Shown here: positions 16,917 to 24,390 of the stretch, one piece after another
How positions within the stretch are numbered: position 1 is the first letter of the stretch
Layout of the letters: every line of letters begins with the position of its first letter
DNA from: Streptomyces sp. NBC_00249
GTDB taxonomy: Bacteria; Actinomycetota; Actinomycetes; Streptomycetales; Streptomycetaceae
Reading direction: 5' to 3'
Assembly: GCF_026342355.1 (NCBI RefSeq)
Contig: NZ_JAPEMV010000006.1
Location: forward strand, 186,001-250,000
Length of the DNA: 64,000 bases
The notes under the pieces: generated by a model
Seen by the model: the letters and a program-made list of their open reading frames with translations, nothing else
Database searches by the model: none
Told to the model about the DNA's origin: nothing
Position numbers and translations under genes: made by a program

Positions 16917-18446
16917 TCAGTCGATGGACTGGGCGAAGCGGAAGAAGCGGTGCGGGTCGTAGGAGCGCTTCACGCTCTGCAGGCGGGAGTAGTTGCGGCC
17001 GTAGTAGGCCTCGCGCCAGTTGGTCAGCGCCGGGTCCATGTAGTTCTGGTAGGAGCGCCGGGCGGAGCGCGGGTACAGGGTGGCGTAGCCGGCGTCCACC
17101 CAGGCCTGGGCGCGTTCGCGCTGCTCGCGGGCGGGGTCCGGGGCGGTGAGACCGACCTGGAAGCCCGCCTCGAAGAGCACGTCGCGGTGGACGAAGGCGG
17201 TGGCGCCGGGGGCGACCTCGTTGATCCGGCCGCCGTACGAGAAGAGCCCCAGGAAGCGGAACTGGCCGGGCTGGGGGTCGCCCTGCAGGGCGGTGAGCGC
17301 GGCCTGGGCGGTGGCGCGGGTCCAGCGCTGGTCGAAGTAGACGTTGCGGTAGGTCGCGTAGTTCTCGCGGGGCAGCCGGGCCCGGGGCGAGTAGCCGATG
17401 CGGTGGCACTCCTCGACCGTGCCGTCCGCGCAGCCGTACACCTTCATCATCGCCTGCTGGTACGGCAGCTCGGCGACCTCGCGGCTGGCGCTGGGCCGGC
17501 CCGCCGCCGTGACGAGGCGGTCGAGGTGGCGGTCGGCGGTGGAGCGGGCGCCCAGGTAGGCGCCGGAGACCACGACGGTGGGGGCCGTGCCCTCGGGAGA
17601 GTCCTCGGGGAGCAGGACGAGCAGCTCGGAGGCGAGTTCGCGCGGACCCGAGGTGATCCAGTCCTGCCAGGCCAGGATCACGTCGACGGCGTGGGTGCCG
17701 TCGAAGGTGAGCGTGTACACGGACATGGTGGGGACGTTGACGGGCCGCAGCTCCACGTCGGTGACCACGCCGAAGTTGCCCCCGCCGCCGCCGCGCAGCG
17801 CCCAGAACAGGTCGGGGTGCTCGGTGGCGGAGGCGTCCACGACGGAGCCGTCGGCGAGGACGACCCGGGCGGAGACCAGCCGGTCGCTGCCCATGCCGAA
17901 GGCGCGGGCGGTCAGACCGAGGCCGCCGCCCTGCACCCAGCCGCCGACGGCGACGGTGGGGCAGGTGCCGGAGCCGAGCTGGATGCCGAGGGGCGCCAGG
18001 GTGTTGAGGATGTCGACGCCCTGGCTGCCGGGGCCGAGGCGGACCGTGGAGCGGCCCGGGCGGATGCTGTTGATCCGGGAGACGTCGATGACCAGGCCGG
18101 TGGTGGTCGAGTAGCCGGCCTGGCTGTGGCCGCCGCTGCGGACGGCGGTGGGCAGGCCGTGGTCCTGCGCGAAGCGGACGCAGTGCACGACGTCGGCGCT
18201 GCTCGCGCAGTACGCGACCGCCTGCGGGCGGATCACGTCGTAGCGGGCCATCTGGAGCTGCTTGGCCAGGTCGTAGCCCGGGTCGGCGGGGAGCACCAGA
18301 TCGCCGGTGAGACGGGCGCGCAGCGCGGCGAAGGGGACGCCCCCGGCGGCGAGGGCGGCGGGTACGAAGGCCGTGCCGGAGGCCGCGAGGGCGGTGACGG
18401 CGCCGGTCGCGGCGCCGGCTCTGATGAGGGTACGTCTGCTGATCAC
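16917..18446 (-). CDS. Tat-exported FAD-linked oxidase of the berberine bridge enzyme family
   Basis: 509 residues. The N-terminus MISRRTLIRAGAATGAV is a twin-arginine signal followed by an Ala-rich segment ending near AALAAGG, so the folded flavoprotein is exported. The FAD-binding domain has RSGGHSQAGYS with His 107, and GTCPTVAVGGWVQGGG with Cys 162. This pair is known in the family to bind FAD bicovalently. The C-terminal BBE motif NWREAYYGRNYSRLQSVK precedes YDPHRFFRF. Relatives oxidise sugars, alkaloids or secondary metabolites with O2, giving H2O2. It lies 79 bp downstream of the NDH-like gene on the same strand. Confidence 0.9.
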   Translation of the reverse strand: MISRRTLIRAGAATGAVTALAASGTAFVPAALAAGGVPFAALRARLTGDLVLPADPGYDLAKQLQMARYDVIRPQAVAYCASSADVVHCVRFAQDHGLPTAVRSGGHSQAGYSTTTGLVIDVSRINSIRPGRSTVRLGPGSQGVDILNTLAPLGIQLGSGTCPTVAVGGWVQGGGLGLTARAFGMGSDRLVSARVVLADGSVVDASATEHPDLFWALRGGGGGNFGVVTDVELRPVNVPTMSVYTLTFDGTHAVDVILAWQDWITSGPRELASELLVLLPEDSPEGTAPTVVVSGAYLGARSTADRHLDRLVTAAGRPSASREVAELPYQQAMMKVYGCADGTVEECHRIGYSPRARLPRENYATYRNVYFDQRWTRATAQAALTALQGDPQPGQFRFLGLFSYGGRINEVAPGATAFVHRDVLFEAGFQVGLTAPDPAREQRERAQAWVDAGYATLYPRSARRSYQNYMDPALTNWREAYYGRNYSRLQSVKRSYDPHRFFRFAQSID

Positions 18447-18525
18447 GGGGGCTCTCCCTCCGGCCGGGCGCGCGGGGCGGCCGGCCCGGGTGCGGGGTGG
18501 ACGGGGGGTGGTTCATGGGGGTGGT

Positions 18526-19740
18526 TCAGGGGGCCGGGGTGCGGCGGGTGCGGAAGGCGGGGTCGGCCTGGCGCAGCAGCTCCGCCGCGTCGTCCAGCGG
18601 CGGGCGGATCCACTGACCGGTCAGGGTCCGCTTGAGGGTCTTGGCCTCCGCGCCGGTGAGCCGTACGGTCCGCTCCCAGCCGGTGGTGGAGACCGCGCCC
18701 GCGTCGCCCAGGTCGAGGGTGGTGACGTAGGGGGCGGGCCGGAACGGCAGCGGCGCCCCGCCGGTGAGGCTCGCGGCGGCGTTGTGCCCGGCGTGTTTGC
18801 CGAGCGGGATCGCGTACTGGCAGCTCGGCAGGACCAGGTGCGTGGCGTCGGCCCGCGCGGCGGCGGTGTCGCCCGCCGCGTAGACCCCCGGCACCCCCGT
18901 GACCTGGAGGAACTCGTCGACCTCCAGGCGTCCCAGCGGATCCCGGGCGGCCGGGAGCAGGGTGGTGAGGGCGCTGGCGCGGACGCCGCCGGTCCACACG
19001 ACGGTACGGGCGGGCAGCAGGGTGCCGTCGGAGAGGTGGGCGGCCTCCGGCTCGACCCGCTCCAGGGAGGTGGCGAGCCGGGTCTCGACGCCCAGGGCGG
19101 TCAGGGCCCCGGCGATCACCGGGCGGGGGCCCGGGCCGAGGCCGGGGCCGAGGGCGTCGGCCCGTTCGAGGAGGACCACGCGGACCTCGGCGGCGGCCCC
19201 GTGGGGCGCGGCGAGGGCGCGGAGCCGGCCGACGAGCTCGGTGGCCGTCTCCAGGCCGGTGAAGCCGGAACCGACGACGACGGCGGTGTACCGGCCCGGC
19301 CCCGGGGCGCGCCGGGGCAGCCCGTGCAGGTGGGTGTCCAGGGCGGTGGCGGCGTCCATGTCGTCGACGTCGAACATCAGGCCGGCGCCGGGCAGGGCGG
19401 GCCGGACCAGGCGGCTGCCGCTGGCCAGGACGAGGCGGTCGTAGCGCAGGGTGAGGGGGCGTCCGGCGCCGTCCGTGGCGGTGACGCGGCGCGCGGCGGT
19501 GTCGATCGCCGTGACGGTGGCGGCGGTGCGGTGGACGCCGACGGGGTCGAGGACGCGGCTCAGCGGGACCCGCATGGTGTGCGGGTCTGCCTCGTAGAGG
19601 CGCGGCCGGAGCACGAGGTCGTCGCCCGGGCTGACCAGCGCGACGGAGCGGCTCGCGCCCGCCTCCTGGAGTCCGCGCACGGCCGCCGCGGCCGCCCACA
19701 CTCCGGCGAAGCCCCCGCCGATGACGAGGATGTCGGGCAT
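18526..19740 (-). CDS. NDH-2-like FAD-dependent pyridine-nucleotide oxidoreductase
   Basis: 404 residues with two Rossmann folds: FAD motif ILVIGGGFAGVWAAAAA at the N-terminus and NAD(P) motif TAVVVGSGFTGLETATEL near residue 160. The second FAD motif VPGVYAAGDTAA is near residue 285, and GKHAGHNAAASL follows it as in type II NADH dehydrogenases. It probably moves electrons from NAD(P)H to quinone at the membrane surface. It starts 5 bp after a small gene of unknown function (19746-20213), so the two form an operon. Confidence 0.85.
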   Translation of the reverse strand: MPDILVIGGGFAGVWAAAAAVRGLQEAGASRSVALVSPGDDLVLRPRLYEADPHTMRVPLSRVLDPVGVHRTAATVTAIDTAARRVTATDGAGRPLTLRYDRLVLASGSRLVRPALPGAGLMFDVDDMDAATALDTHLHGLPRRAPGPGRYTAVVVGSGFTGLETATELVGRLRALAAPHGAAAEVRVVLLERADALGPGLGPGPRPVIAGALTALGVETRLATSLERVEPEAAHLSDGTLLPARTVVWTGGVRASALTTLLPAARDPLGRLEVDEFLQVTGVPGVYAAGDTAAARADATHLVLPSCQYAIPLGKHAGHNAAASLTGGAPLPFRPAPYVTTLDLGDAGAVSTTGWERTVRLTGAEAKTLKRTLTGQWIRPPLDDAAELLRQADPAFRTRRTPAP

Positions 19741-19745
19741 CGGCC

Positions 19746-20213
19746 CTAGCCTTCGGCGCGTCTGCCGGCGCCTGCGCCTGCGGCGGGCCGGGCGAGGAGG
19801 GTGATCCGGTCGAGCAGGGTGTACGCCGCGTCGACGACCGCTGCGCGGGCGGGGCTGGTGCCGGGTTCCGCCAGGAGGGGCAGGAGGGAGGCCAGCAGGG
19901 CGGCGACCCTGCCGCCGTTCTCGGTGATGAAACTCATCGCCCCTTCGGCCAGGGCGGCCCGGATGCGGGGTGCGGTGAGGGTGCCGTCTCCTGCGGAGGC
20001 GGTCAACAGGAGCTCACAGAGCCGGAGTTCGAGGGCGGTGGGCGCCCAGCGGTCCGCGTCGGCGTCCTGCCGCAGGGCCGCGATCAGGTCGGCCGGCTCC
20101 GGGGACGCGGGGTCGTACGTGTCCGACCGCGCGGGCGTCTGAGGACGGACACGGGTCGCGGCGGCCGGCTCCGCGGCGGCGGAACGGGCCGGGGTGGGGG
20201 CGTGCTTGGTCAT
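19746..20213 (-). CDS. Hypothetical protein upstream of NDH-2-like gene
   Basis: 155 residues from ATG at 20213. An N-terminal disordered, Ala/Pro/Thr-rich tail of about 45 residues is followed by a helical domain (about 50-145) with no recognised motif. Short stretches such as ALELRLCELLLTASAG and GRVAALLASLLPLLAE look like amphipathic helices. Five bases separate it from the oxidoreductase gene, suggesting cotranslation and possibly a regulatory or accessory role. Function unknown. Confidence 0.6.
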   Translation of the reverse strand: MTKHAPTPARSAAAEPAAATRVRPQTPARSDTYDPASPEPADLIAALRQDADADRWAPTALELRLCELLLTASAGDGTLTAPRIRAALAEGAMSFITENGGRVAALLASLLPLLAEPGTSPARAAVVDAAYTLLDRITLLARPAAGAGAGRRAEG

Positions 20214-20313
20214 GCGGCCAGCGTGCGGGGCCTCGCGCAGGGCGCGACCAAGGACCGGCAAGGCCACCCGGGCCCGGGGCCGATGGCTCTGGGTGCCGGC
20301 GGACGTGGGGGGA

Positions 20314-20847
20314 CTACCTGCCTGTGTCCACGGCGAAGTGGAGGGCGCTGATCGTCAGTCCGTGCCGGTGGTAGAAGCGGTGGGCCCGCTGGTTGGTGAC
20401 GCCCGAGTCCAGCTCGATGCGCACGCAGCCCCGCGCGCGGGCCAGGGACTTCAGCCCGTCCAGCAGGCGTTCGCCGATGCCGCCCGAGCGTCGGCCGGCG
20501 TCGGTGACGAGGTCGTCGACGAAGAGCACCCGGCCCCGGCTGGTGGCCAGGACGCGGTGGCCCGCCGCTCCCAGACAGCGGCCGGCCGCGTCGTAGGCGG
20601 CGGTGAACTCCAGCCCCTGCGCCTGCGCTTCGGCGGCGAACCGGGCGAAGCCCTCCGCGTCGAGCGCGGGCCGCAGCACCCTGATCAGCGGGCCCACATC
20701 GGCGAGCACCCGGGCATCACCGGCGGCCAGCCGGACCAGCGTCACGCCTGCGGACCCGACCGGGGGCACGGTCGCGGGCGAGGTGACGGGCCCTGGTGAG
20801 GTGCCAGGGGTGGGCGGGGGTGTGGGGGCTGCCGGGGGCGGGGGCAT
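20314..20847 (-). CDS. GNAT family N-acetyltransferase
   Basis: 177 residues as drawn from ATG at 20847. The first 30 residues are Pro/Thr-rich (PPPPAAPTPPPTPG) and are encoded by a repetitive stretch, so the true start may be an internal GTG nearer the GVTLVRLAAGD strand. The acetyl-CoA-binding motif A appears as LVTDAGRRSGGIGERLLDGL, and motif B ends in NQRAHRFYHRHGL, where NxxAxxFY is the GNAT hallmark. It acetylates an unknown amine. Confidence 0.82.
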   Translation of the reverse strand: MPPPPAAPTPPPTPGTSPGPVTSPATVPPVGSAGVTLVRLAAGDARVLADVGPLIRVLRPALDAEGFARFAAEAQAQGLEFTAAYDAAGRCLGAAGHRVLATSRGRVLFVDDLVTDAGRRSGGIGERLLDGLKSLARARGCVRIELDSGVTNQRAHRFYHRHGLTISALHFAVDTGR

Positions 20848-20987
20848 GGGGGGAGGTTACGGGTGGGCGGCGGAGTGGGGGTCGAGGCGGCGGCTCGTGC
20901 GACTTGACGTGTCCGGCGGGGACTTGACGGGCCCGGGCCGTCGCGGGCCGGGGAGGTGACACACCAGCGCCGGGGAGGTGACAGACC
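20780..20987. repeat. Cluster of GAGGTGAC / GACTTGAC short direct repeats
   Basis: Related octamers recur on the plus strand at 20780 (GAGGTGAC), 20853 (GAGGTTAC), 20901 and 20921 (GACTTGAC, 20-bp period), and 20953 and 20975 (GAGGTGAC, 22-bp period). The last two lie in a 19-bp direct repeat, 20947-20965 and 20969-20987, with one mismatch. The periods of 20-22 bp equal two helical turns, which would suit tandem binding of a regulator upstream of the MDR oxidoreductase, but replication slippage could also explain them. Confidence 0.5.
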
Positions 20988-21046
20988 TCGGGCGGTGATC
21001 GCCTCCGGCGGCCCGGGGCCCCTTCCCCCGCACCAGAATCCGGGGC

Positions 21047-22021
21047 ATGCGAGCTGCCTACATCCAAGAACTCGGCCCTCCGGACGCCATCCGCTACGGC
21101 GAGCTGCCCCCGCCCGTGCCGCGCGGCGACGAGGTGCTGGTCGACGTCGAGGTCACCGCGGTCAACCATGTGGACACCTTCGTGCGTTCGGGCGCCTGGC
21201 GCACCCCGGTGCCGTTCCCGTTCGTCATCGGGCGGGACGTCGTCGGCACCGTCGTCGCGGCCGGTCCGGGCGCCCCCGGTTTCGCGCCCGGCGACCGGGT
21301 CTGGTGCAACAGCCTGGGCCACGCGGGACGCCAGGGCGCGGCGGCCGAGCAGGTGGCCGTACCGGCGGACCGGCTCTACCACCTGCCGCCGGGGGTGGAC
21401 GCGGTCGACGCGGTGGCCCTCGCGCACCCGGCGGCGACCGCGCACCTGGCCCTGTTCACGCACGGCCGGGTCCGGGCCGGCGAGACGGTCCTCGTCCTGG
21501 GCGCCGCCGGCAACGTGGGCAGCGCGGCGGTGGTGATGGCCGCGCGGGCGGGCGCCCGGGTGATAGCCGTCGCGGCCGGGCGGGACGCGGCGTACGTCCG
21601 TTCCCTCGGCGCCGGTCACGTCGTCGACTACCGGGAGGAGGACCTGCCCTCCCTGGTCCGGGAGGCCGCGCCGGACGGCGTGGACCTCCACATCGACACC
21701 TCGGGCCGCAACGACCTGGAGACGGCGGTCGAGCTGCTGGCCTCCCGCGGCCGGATCGTGATCCTCGCGGGGCTGCGCACCCGCCCGGTGCTGCCGGCCG
21801 GGGCCCTGTACCTCCAGGACCGCTCGGTGCACGGGTTCGCCATCTCCCACGCCCGCACCCACGAACTGGCGGACGCCGCCGCGAACATCAACCGCCTGCT
21901 GGCGGACGGGGTGCTGAAACCGCACGCCACCGAGGTGCTGCCGCTGAGCGAGGCGGGCACGGCGCACCGCCGCCTCGACGAGGGCGCCGTGCGCGGAAAG
22001 CTCGTCCTGCGCGTCCGCTGA
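21047..22021 (+). CDS. MDR-family NAD(P)H:quinone oxidoreductase-like protein
   Basis: 324 residues with the medium-chain dehydrogenase/reductase layout. The N-terminal GroES-like domain contains VTAVNHVDTFVRSGAW and FVIGRDVVGTVVAAG. The Rossmann domain has LVLGAAGNVGSAAVVMAA near residue 150, the AAGxVG nucleotide motif of quinone reductases. The structural zinc cysteines of true alcohol dehydrogenases are absent, as expected for the QOR branch. It reduces quinones or activated double bonds. It is the first gene of the plus-strand run that leads into the nitrous-acid cassette; a 120-bp gap separates it from the SRPBCC gene, so cotranscription is possible but not certain. Confidence 0.88.
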   Translation: MRAAYIQELGPPDAIRYGELPPPVPRGDEVLVDVEVTAVNHVDTFVRSGAWRTPVPFPFVIGRDVVGTVVAAGPGAPGFAPGDRVWCNSLGHAGRQGAAAEQVAVPADRLYHLPPGVDAVDAVALAHPAATAHLALFTHGRVRAGETVLVLGAAGNVGSAAVVMAARAGARVIAVAAGRDAAYVRSLGAGHVVDYREEDLPSLVREAAPDGVDLHIDTSGRNDLETAVELLASRGRIVILAGLRTRPVLPAGALYLQDRSVHGFAISHARTHELADAAANINRLLADGVLKPHATEVLPLSEAGTAHRRLDEGAVRGKLVLRVR

Positions 22022-22105
22022 TACCAGACGACTCGCATCACATGATTCATTCGCTTTTGGAATTCAGGTCCGGACAACCGACCTGACGGATCTCCTTTTC
22101 GGCCG

Positions 22106-22134
22106 TTGACCGGCCGGATCGCCGAAGACAGGAT
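22106..22134 (+). promoter_or_regulatory. Candidate promoter for the nitrous-acid cassette
   Basis: TTGACC (22106-22111), a 17-nt spacer and CAGGAT (22129-22134) resemble a sigma-70/HrdB promoter. They stand directly upstream of the SRPBCC start at 22142, within a locally AT-rich 120-bp gap. Transcription would start almost at the ATG. Confidence 0.35.
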
Positions 22135-22141
22135 TTCAGCC

Positions 22142-22681
22142 ATGACGAACATCATCGAAACCTCCCCGCTTTTCGAACTCTCCGCCGACATCCGCGTGAA
22201 GGCCACCCCGGAGCAGGTCTACGCGGTCGTCAGCGACCTGCCGCGCAGCGCCGAGTGGAGCCCGGAGTGCATGGGCGGCGAATGGATCTCCGGGGAGCCC
22301 TCGCAGGTCGGTTCGGTCTTCCGCGGCGAGAACCTGCGCAGCGAGCAGGTCGTCTCCTGGGCCCCGCTGGTCCGCGGCACCTGGTACACCGAGGCCCGGG
22401 TCACGGCGGCCGAGCCCGGCCGGACCTTCCGCTGGATGATGCTGACGCACGCGCAGGAGGACCAGGAGAGCATCTGGGGCTTCGACGTCGCGGCGGACGG
22501 CGAGGGCACGGTCCTCACCCACCACTTCCGCATGGGCAAGGCGACCGCCGGCATCCACAAGATCGTCGCCGATCTGGACGAGGACGGCCGCAAGCGCTTC
22601 GTGGAGGACTGGACGGCGAAGCTGGAGCAGGATCTCGACGCGACTCTCCTCCGTATCCGGGACGTCATCGAGAAGAGCTGA
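22142..22681 (+). CDS. SRPBCC family protein (polyketide cyclase / START-like)
   Basis: 179 residues. The fold signature is the N-terminal strand-helix ADIRVKATPEQVYAVVSDLPRS, then AEWSPECMGGEWISG, and the long C-terminal helix KLEQDLDATLLRIRDVI. This helix-grip fold forms a hydrophobic pocket used by cyclases, hydrolases and lipid-transfer proteins. It precedes the adenylate-forming ligase by 92 bp on the same strand. In this context it may bind an aromatic intermediate, but no catalytic residue set can be assigned. The ATG at 22142 follows AGGA at short spacing. Confidence 0.8.
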   Translation: MTNIIETSPLFELSADIRVKATPEQVYAVVSDLPRSAEWSPECMGGEWISGEPSQVGSVFRGENLRSEQVVSWAPLVRGTWYTEARVTAAEPGRTFRWMMLTHAQEDQESIWGFDVAADGEGTVLTHHFRMGKATAGIHKIVADLDEDGRKRFVEDWTAKLEQDLDATLLRIRDVIEKS

Positions 22682-22773
22682 CATCGGATATCGAAAACCC
22701 TCCCAGAAGAGCCCTTTCAGAGAATTCACGACCGGAAATCCAGGACCGGGAATTCAAGACGAGAGAGTGACGG

Positions 22774-24345
22774 ATGTTTCTCCAGCGCATAGGTAACAAG
22801 GGAATCCGCCTCGGCACGCTGTTCGATCGCGCGGCCGCCCGGCATCCCGGTAATTTCGTGATCCTCGATCACGACCTCGACATCGCCCCGCAGTTCGGGC
22901 GCCGCGCCACGCTGACCGAGGTGGCCGAGCTGGTGGCCGAGCTGGCCTCCCGGCTGTGGTCGGTCCAGGTCCGCCCCGGCGACCACGTCGTGGTGCACAA
23001 GGGCGACGGCTTCGACATCACCCTGCTGGCCTGCGCGATCGCCCGGATCGGGGCGGTTCCGGTGCTGCTCTCCCCCAAGCTCGACGGGGCGACGGTCGCC
23101 GAACTGCTGCGGCGCGTGGGGCGGCCCTTCCTGGTGACCGACCAGGACAAGCTGGAGAACTCGCTGCCGGCGGAGGTCATGGACCTGTCCCGGCAGGTGC
23201 TGCTCGCCTCCGGCACCTTCGAGGGCGCGACCGCGTTCGCGGCGCTGGCCGGGGCTCCCCGGGTGCCGGCCGTGAGCATGCCCGCCGACCACCCCACCCT
23301 GATCACCCACACCTCCGGCACCACCGGCACCCCGAAGCTCGCCGTGCACACCGGCACCAGCTTCCAGGCGCGCTACCGCCCGCAGGCCACCGTGGTGTCC
23401 ACGGCGGTCCGGCGCAGCGAACCGATCGCCGTGCACGTGTCGTTCGTCCACTCGCGGATGTTCACGGCCATGCCCATCGCGGTGCTCCAGGGCCACCCCC
23501 TGATCGTGCTGCGCGACGACGACCCGAAGACGGTCGGCGACCTGTTCAGCCAGGTGCCGCCCGGGTTCATCGAGGCGCACCCCAACACCTTCCTGCGCTG
23601 GGAGGTGCTCGCCGAGGACCCGCGCCGGCCGCTGGCCAACGTCAAGTACTTCTCCAGCACCTTCGACGCGATCCACCCCCGGACCGTGAACCGGCTGCTC
23701 CAGGCCTCCGCCCGGAAGAACCGCCGCTTCGCGCAGGCCTACGGGCAGAGCGAGGTCGGGCCGATCGCGGCCCGTACGTACTCCCTCAAGGACGGCGCCG
23801 ACTTCAACGGGCGCTGCGTGGGCGTGCCGTTCCCCGGGATGACCGGGGTGCGCGTCGTCAGCCGCGACGGCAACCCGCCGGACAAGGACAACCCGGGCTG
23901 GATCGAGGTCCGCAGCGACGGCCGCATCATCAGCTACCTCGGCGAGCACCAGCGCTGGGAGAAGCAGGTCAACGACGGCTGGTGGCGGATGGGCGACGTC
24001 GGCTTCCGCACCAAGTGGGGCTGCCTGCACCTGCTGGACCGCGAGGTCGACGAGATCCCGGGCGTCAAGAGCACGCTGGAGATCGAGGACAAGCTCTTCA
24101 CCCGCGTGCCCGAGCTCGTCGAGGTCATCATCATCCCCGGCCCCGACGGCACCGCCGTGCCCGTGGTGAGCACCCGGGACGACGAGCCGCTGGACCTGGC
24201 CGCCTGGCGGTCGGCCGTGGCCGGGCTGCCGCCGCTCGCCGACCCCGTGCAGTGGCGGCTGGAGGACCTCCCGCAGACCGCGACCACGAAGATCAAGCGC
24301 CTTGAGCTGGCCCGTCTGCTCGGCGCGCAGGAATCCGCCCACTAG
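22774..24345 (+). CDS. Class I adenylate-forming enzyme, candidate CreM-like ATP-dependent diazotase
   Basis: 523 residues. The ATP-binding P-loop THTSGTTGTPK is at about 178-188. A5 motif QAYGQSEVGP, A7-like GWWRMGDVGF and a C-terminal A10-like TATTKIKRLEL retain the lysine. It belongs to the acyl-CoA synthetase superfamily. Because it lies 45 bp before the CreE/CreD-like pair, I infer it may work like CreM of cremeomycin biosynthesis, which uses ATP and nitrous acid to diazotize an aromatic amine, rather than forming a CoA thioester. It is strikingly similar along its whole length to the ligase at 39443-41011. A plain carboxylate ligase remains possible. Confidence 0.8.
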   Translation: MFLQRIGNKGIRLGTLFDRAAARHPGNFVILDHDLDIAPQFGRRATLTEVAELVAELASRLWSVQVRPGDHVVVHKGDGFDITLLACAIARIGAVPVLLSPKLDGATVAELLRRVGRPFLVTDQDKLENSLPAEVMDLSRQVLLASGTFEGATAFAALAGAPRVPAVSMPADHPTLITHTSGTTGTPKLAVHTGTSFQARYRPQATVVSTAVRRSEPIAVHVSFVHSRMFTAMPIAVLQGHPLIVLRDDDPKTVGDLFSQVPPGFIEAHPNTFLRWEVLAEDPRRPLANVKYFSSTFDAIHPRTVNRLLQASARKNRRFAQAYGQSEVGPIAARTYSLKDGADFNGRCVGVPFPGMTGVRVVSRDGNPPDKDNPGWIEVRSDGRIISYLGEHQRWEKQVNDGWWRMGDVGFRTKWGCLHLLDREVDEIPGVKSTLEIEDKLFTRVPELVEVIIIPGPDGTAVPVVSTRDDEPLDLAAWRSAVAGLPPLADPVQWRLEDLPQTATTKIKRLELARLLGAQESAH

Positions 24346-24390
24346 CCCCTCGCGCACCGTCGCGGGAACGCAGGAAGGGGAGACCCCCCA

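Noticed and set aside
20780..20987. CRISPR-like or transposon-end interpretation of the GAGGTGAC repeats
   Set aside because: The units are only 8 bp conserved, spacing is irregular overall, and no transposase or cas gene is adjacent.
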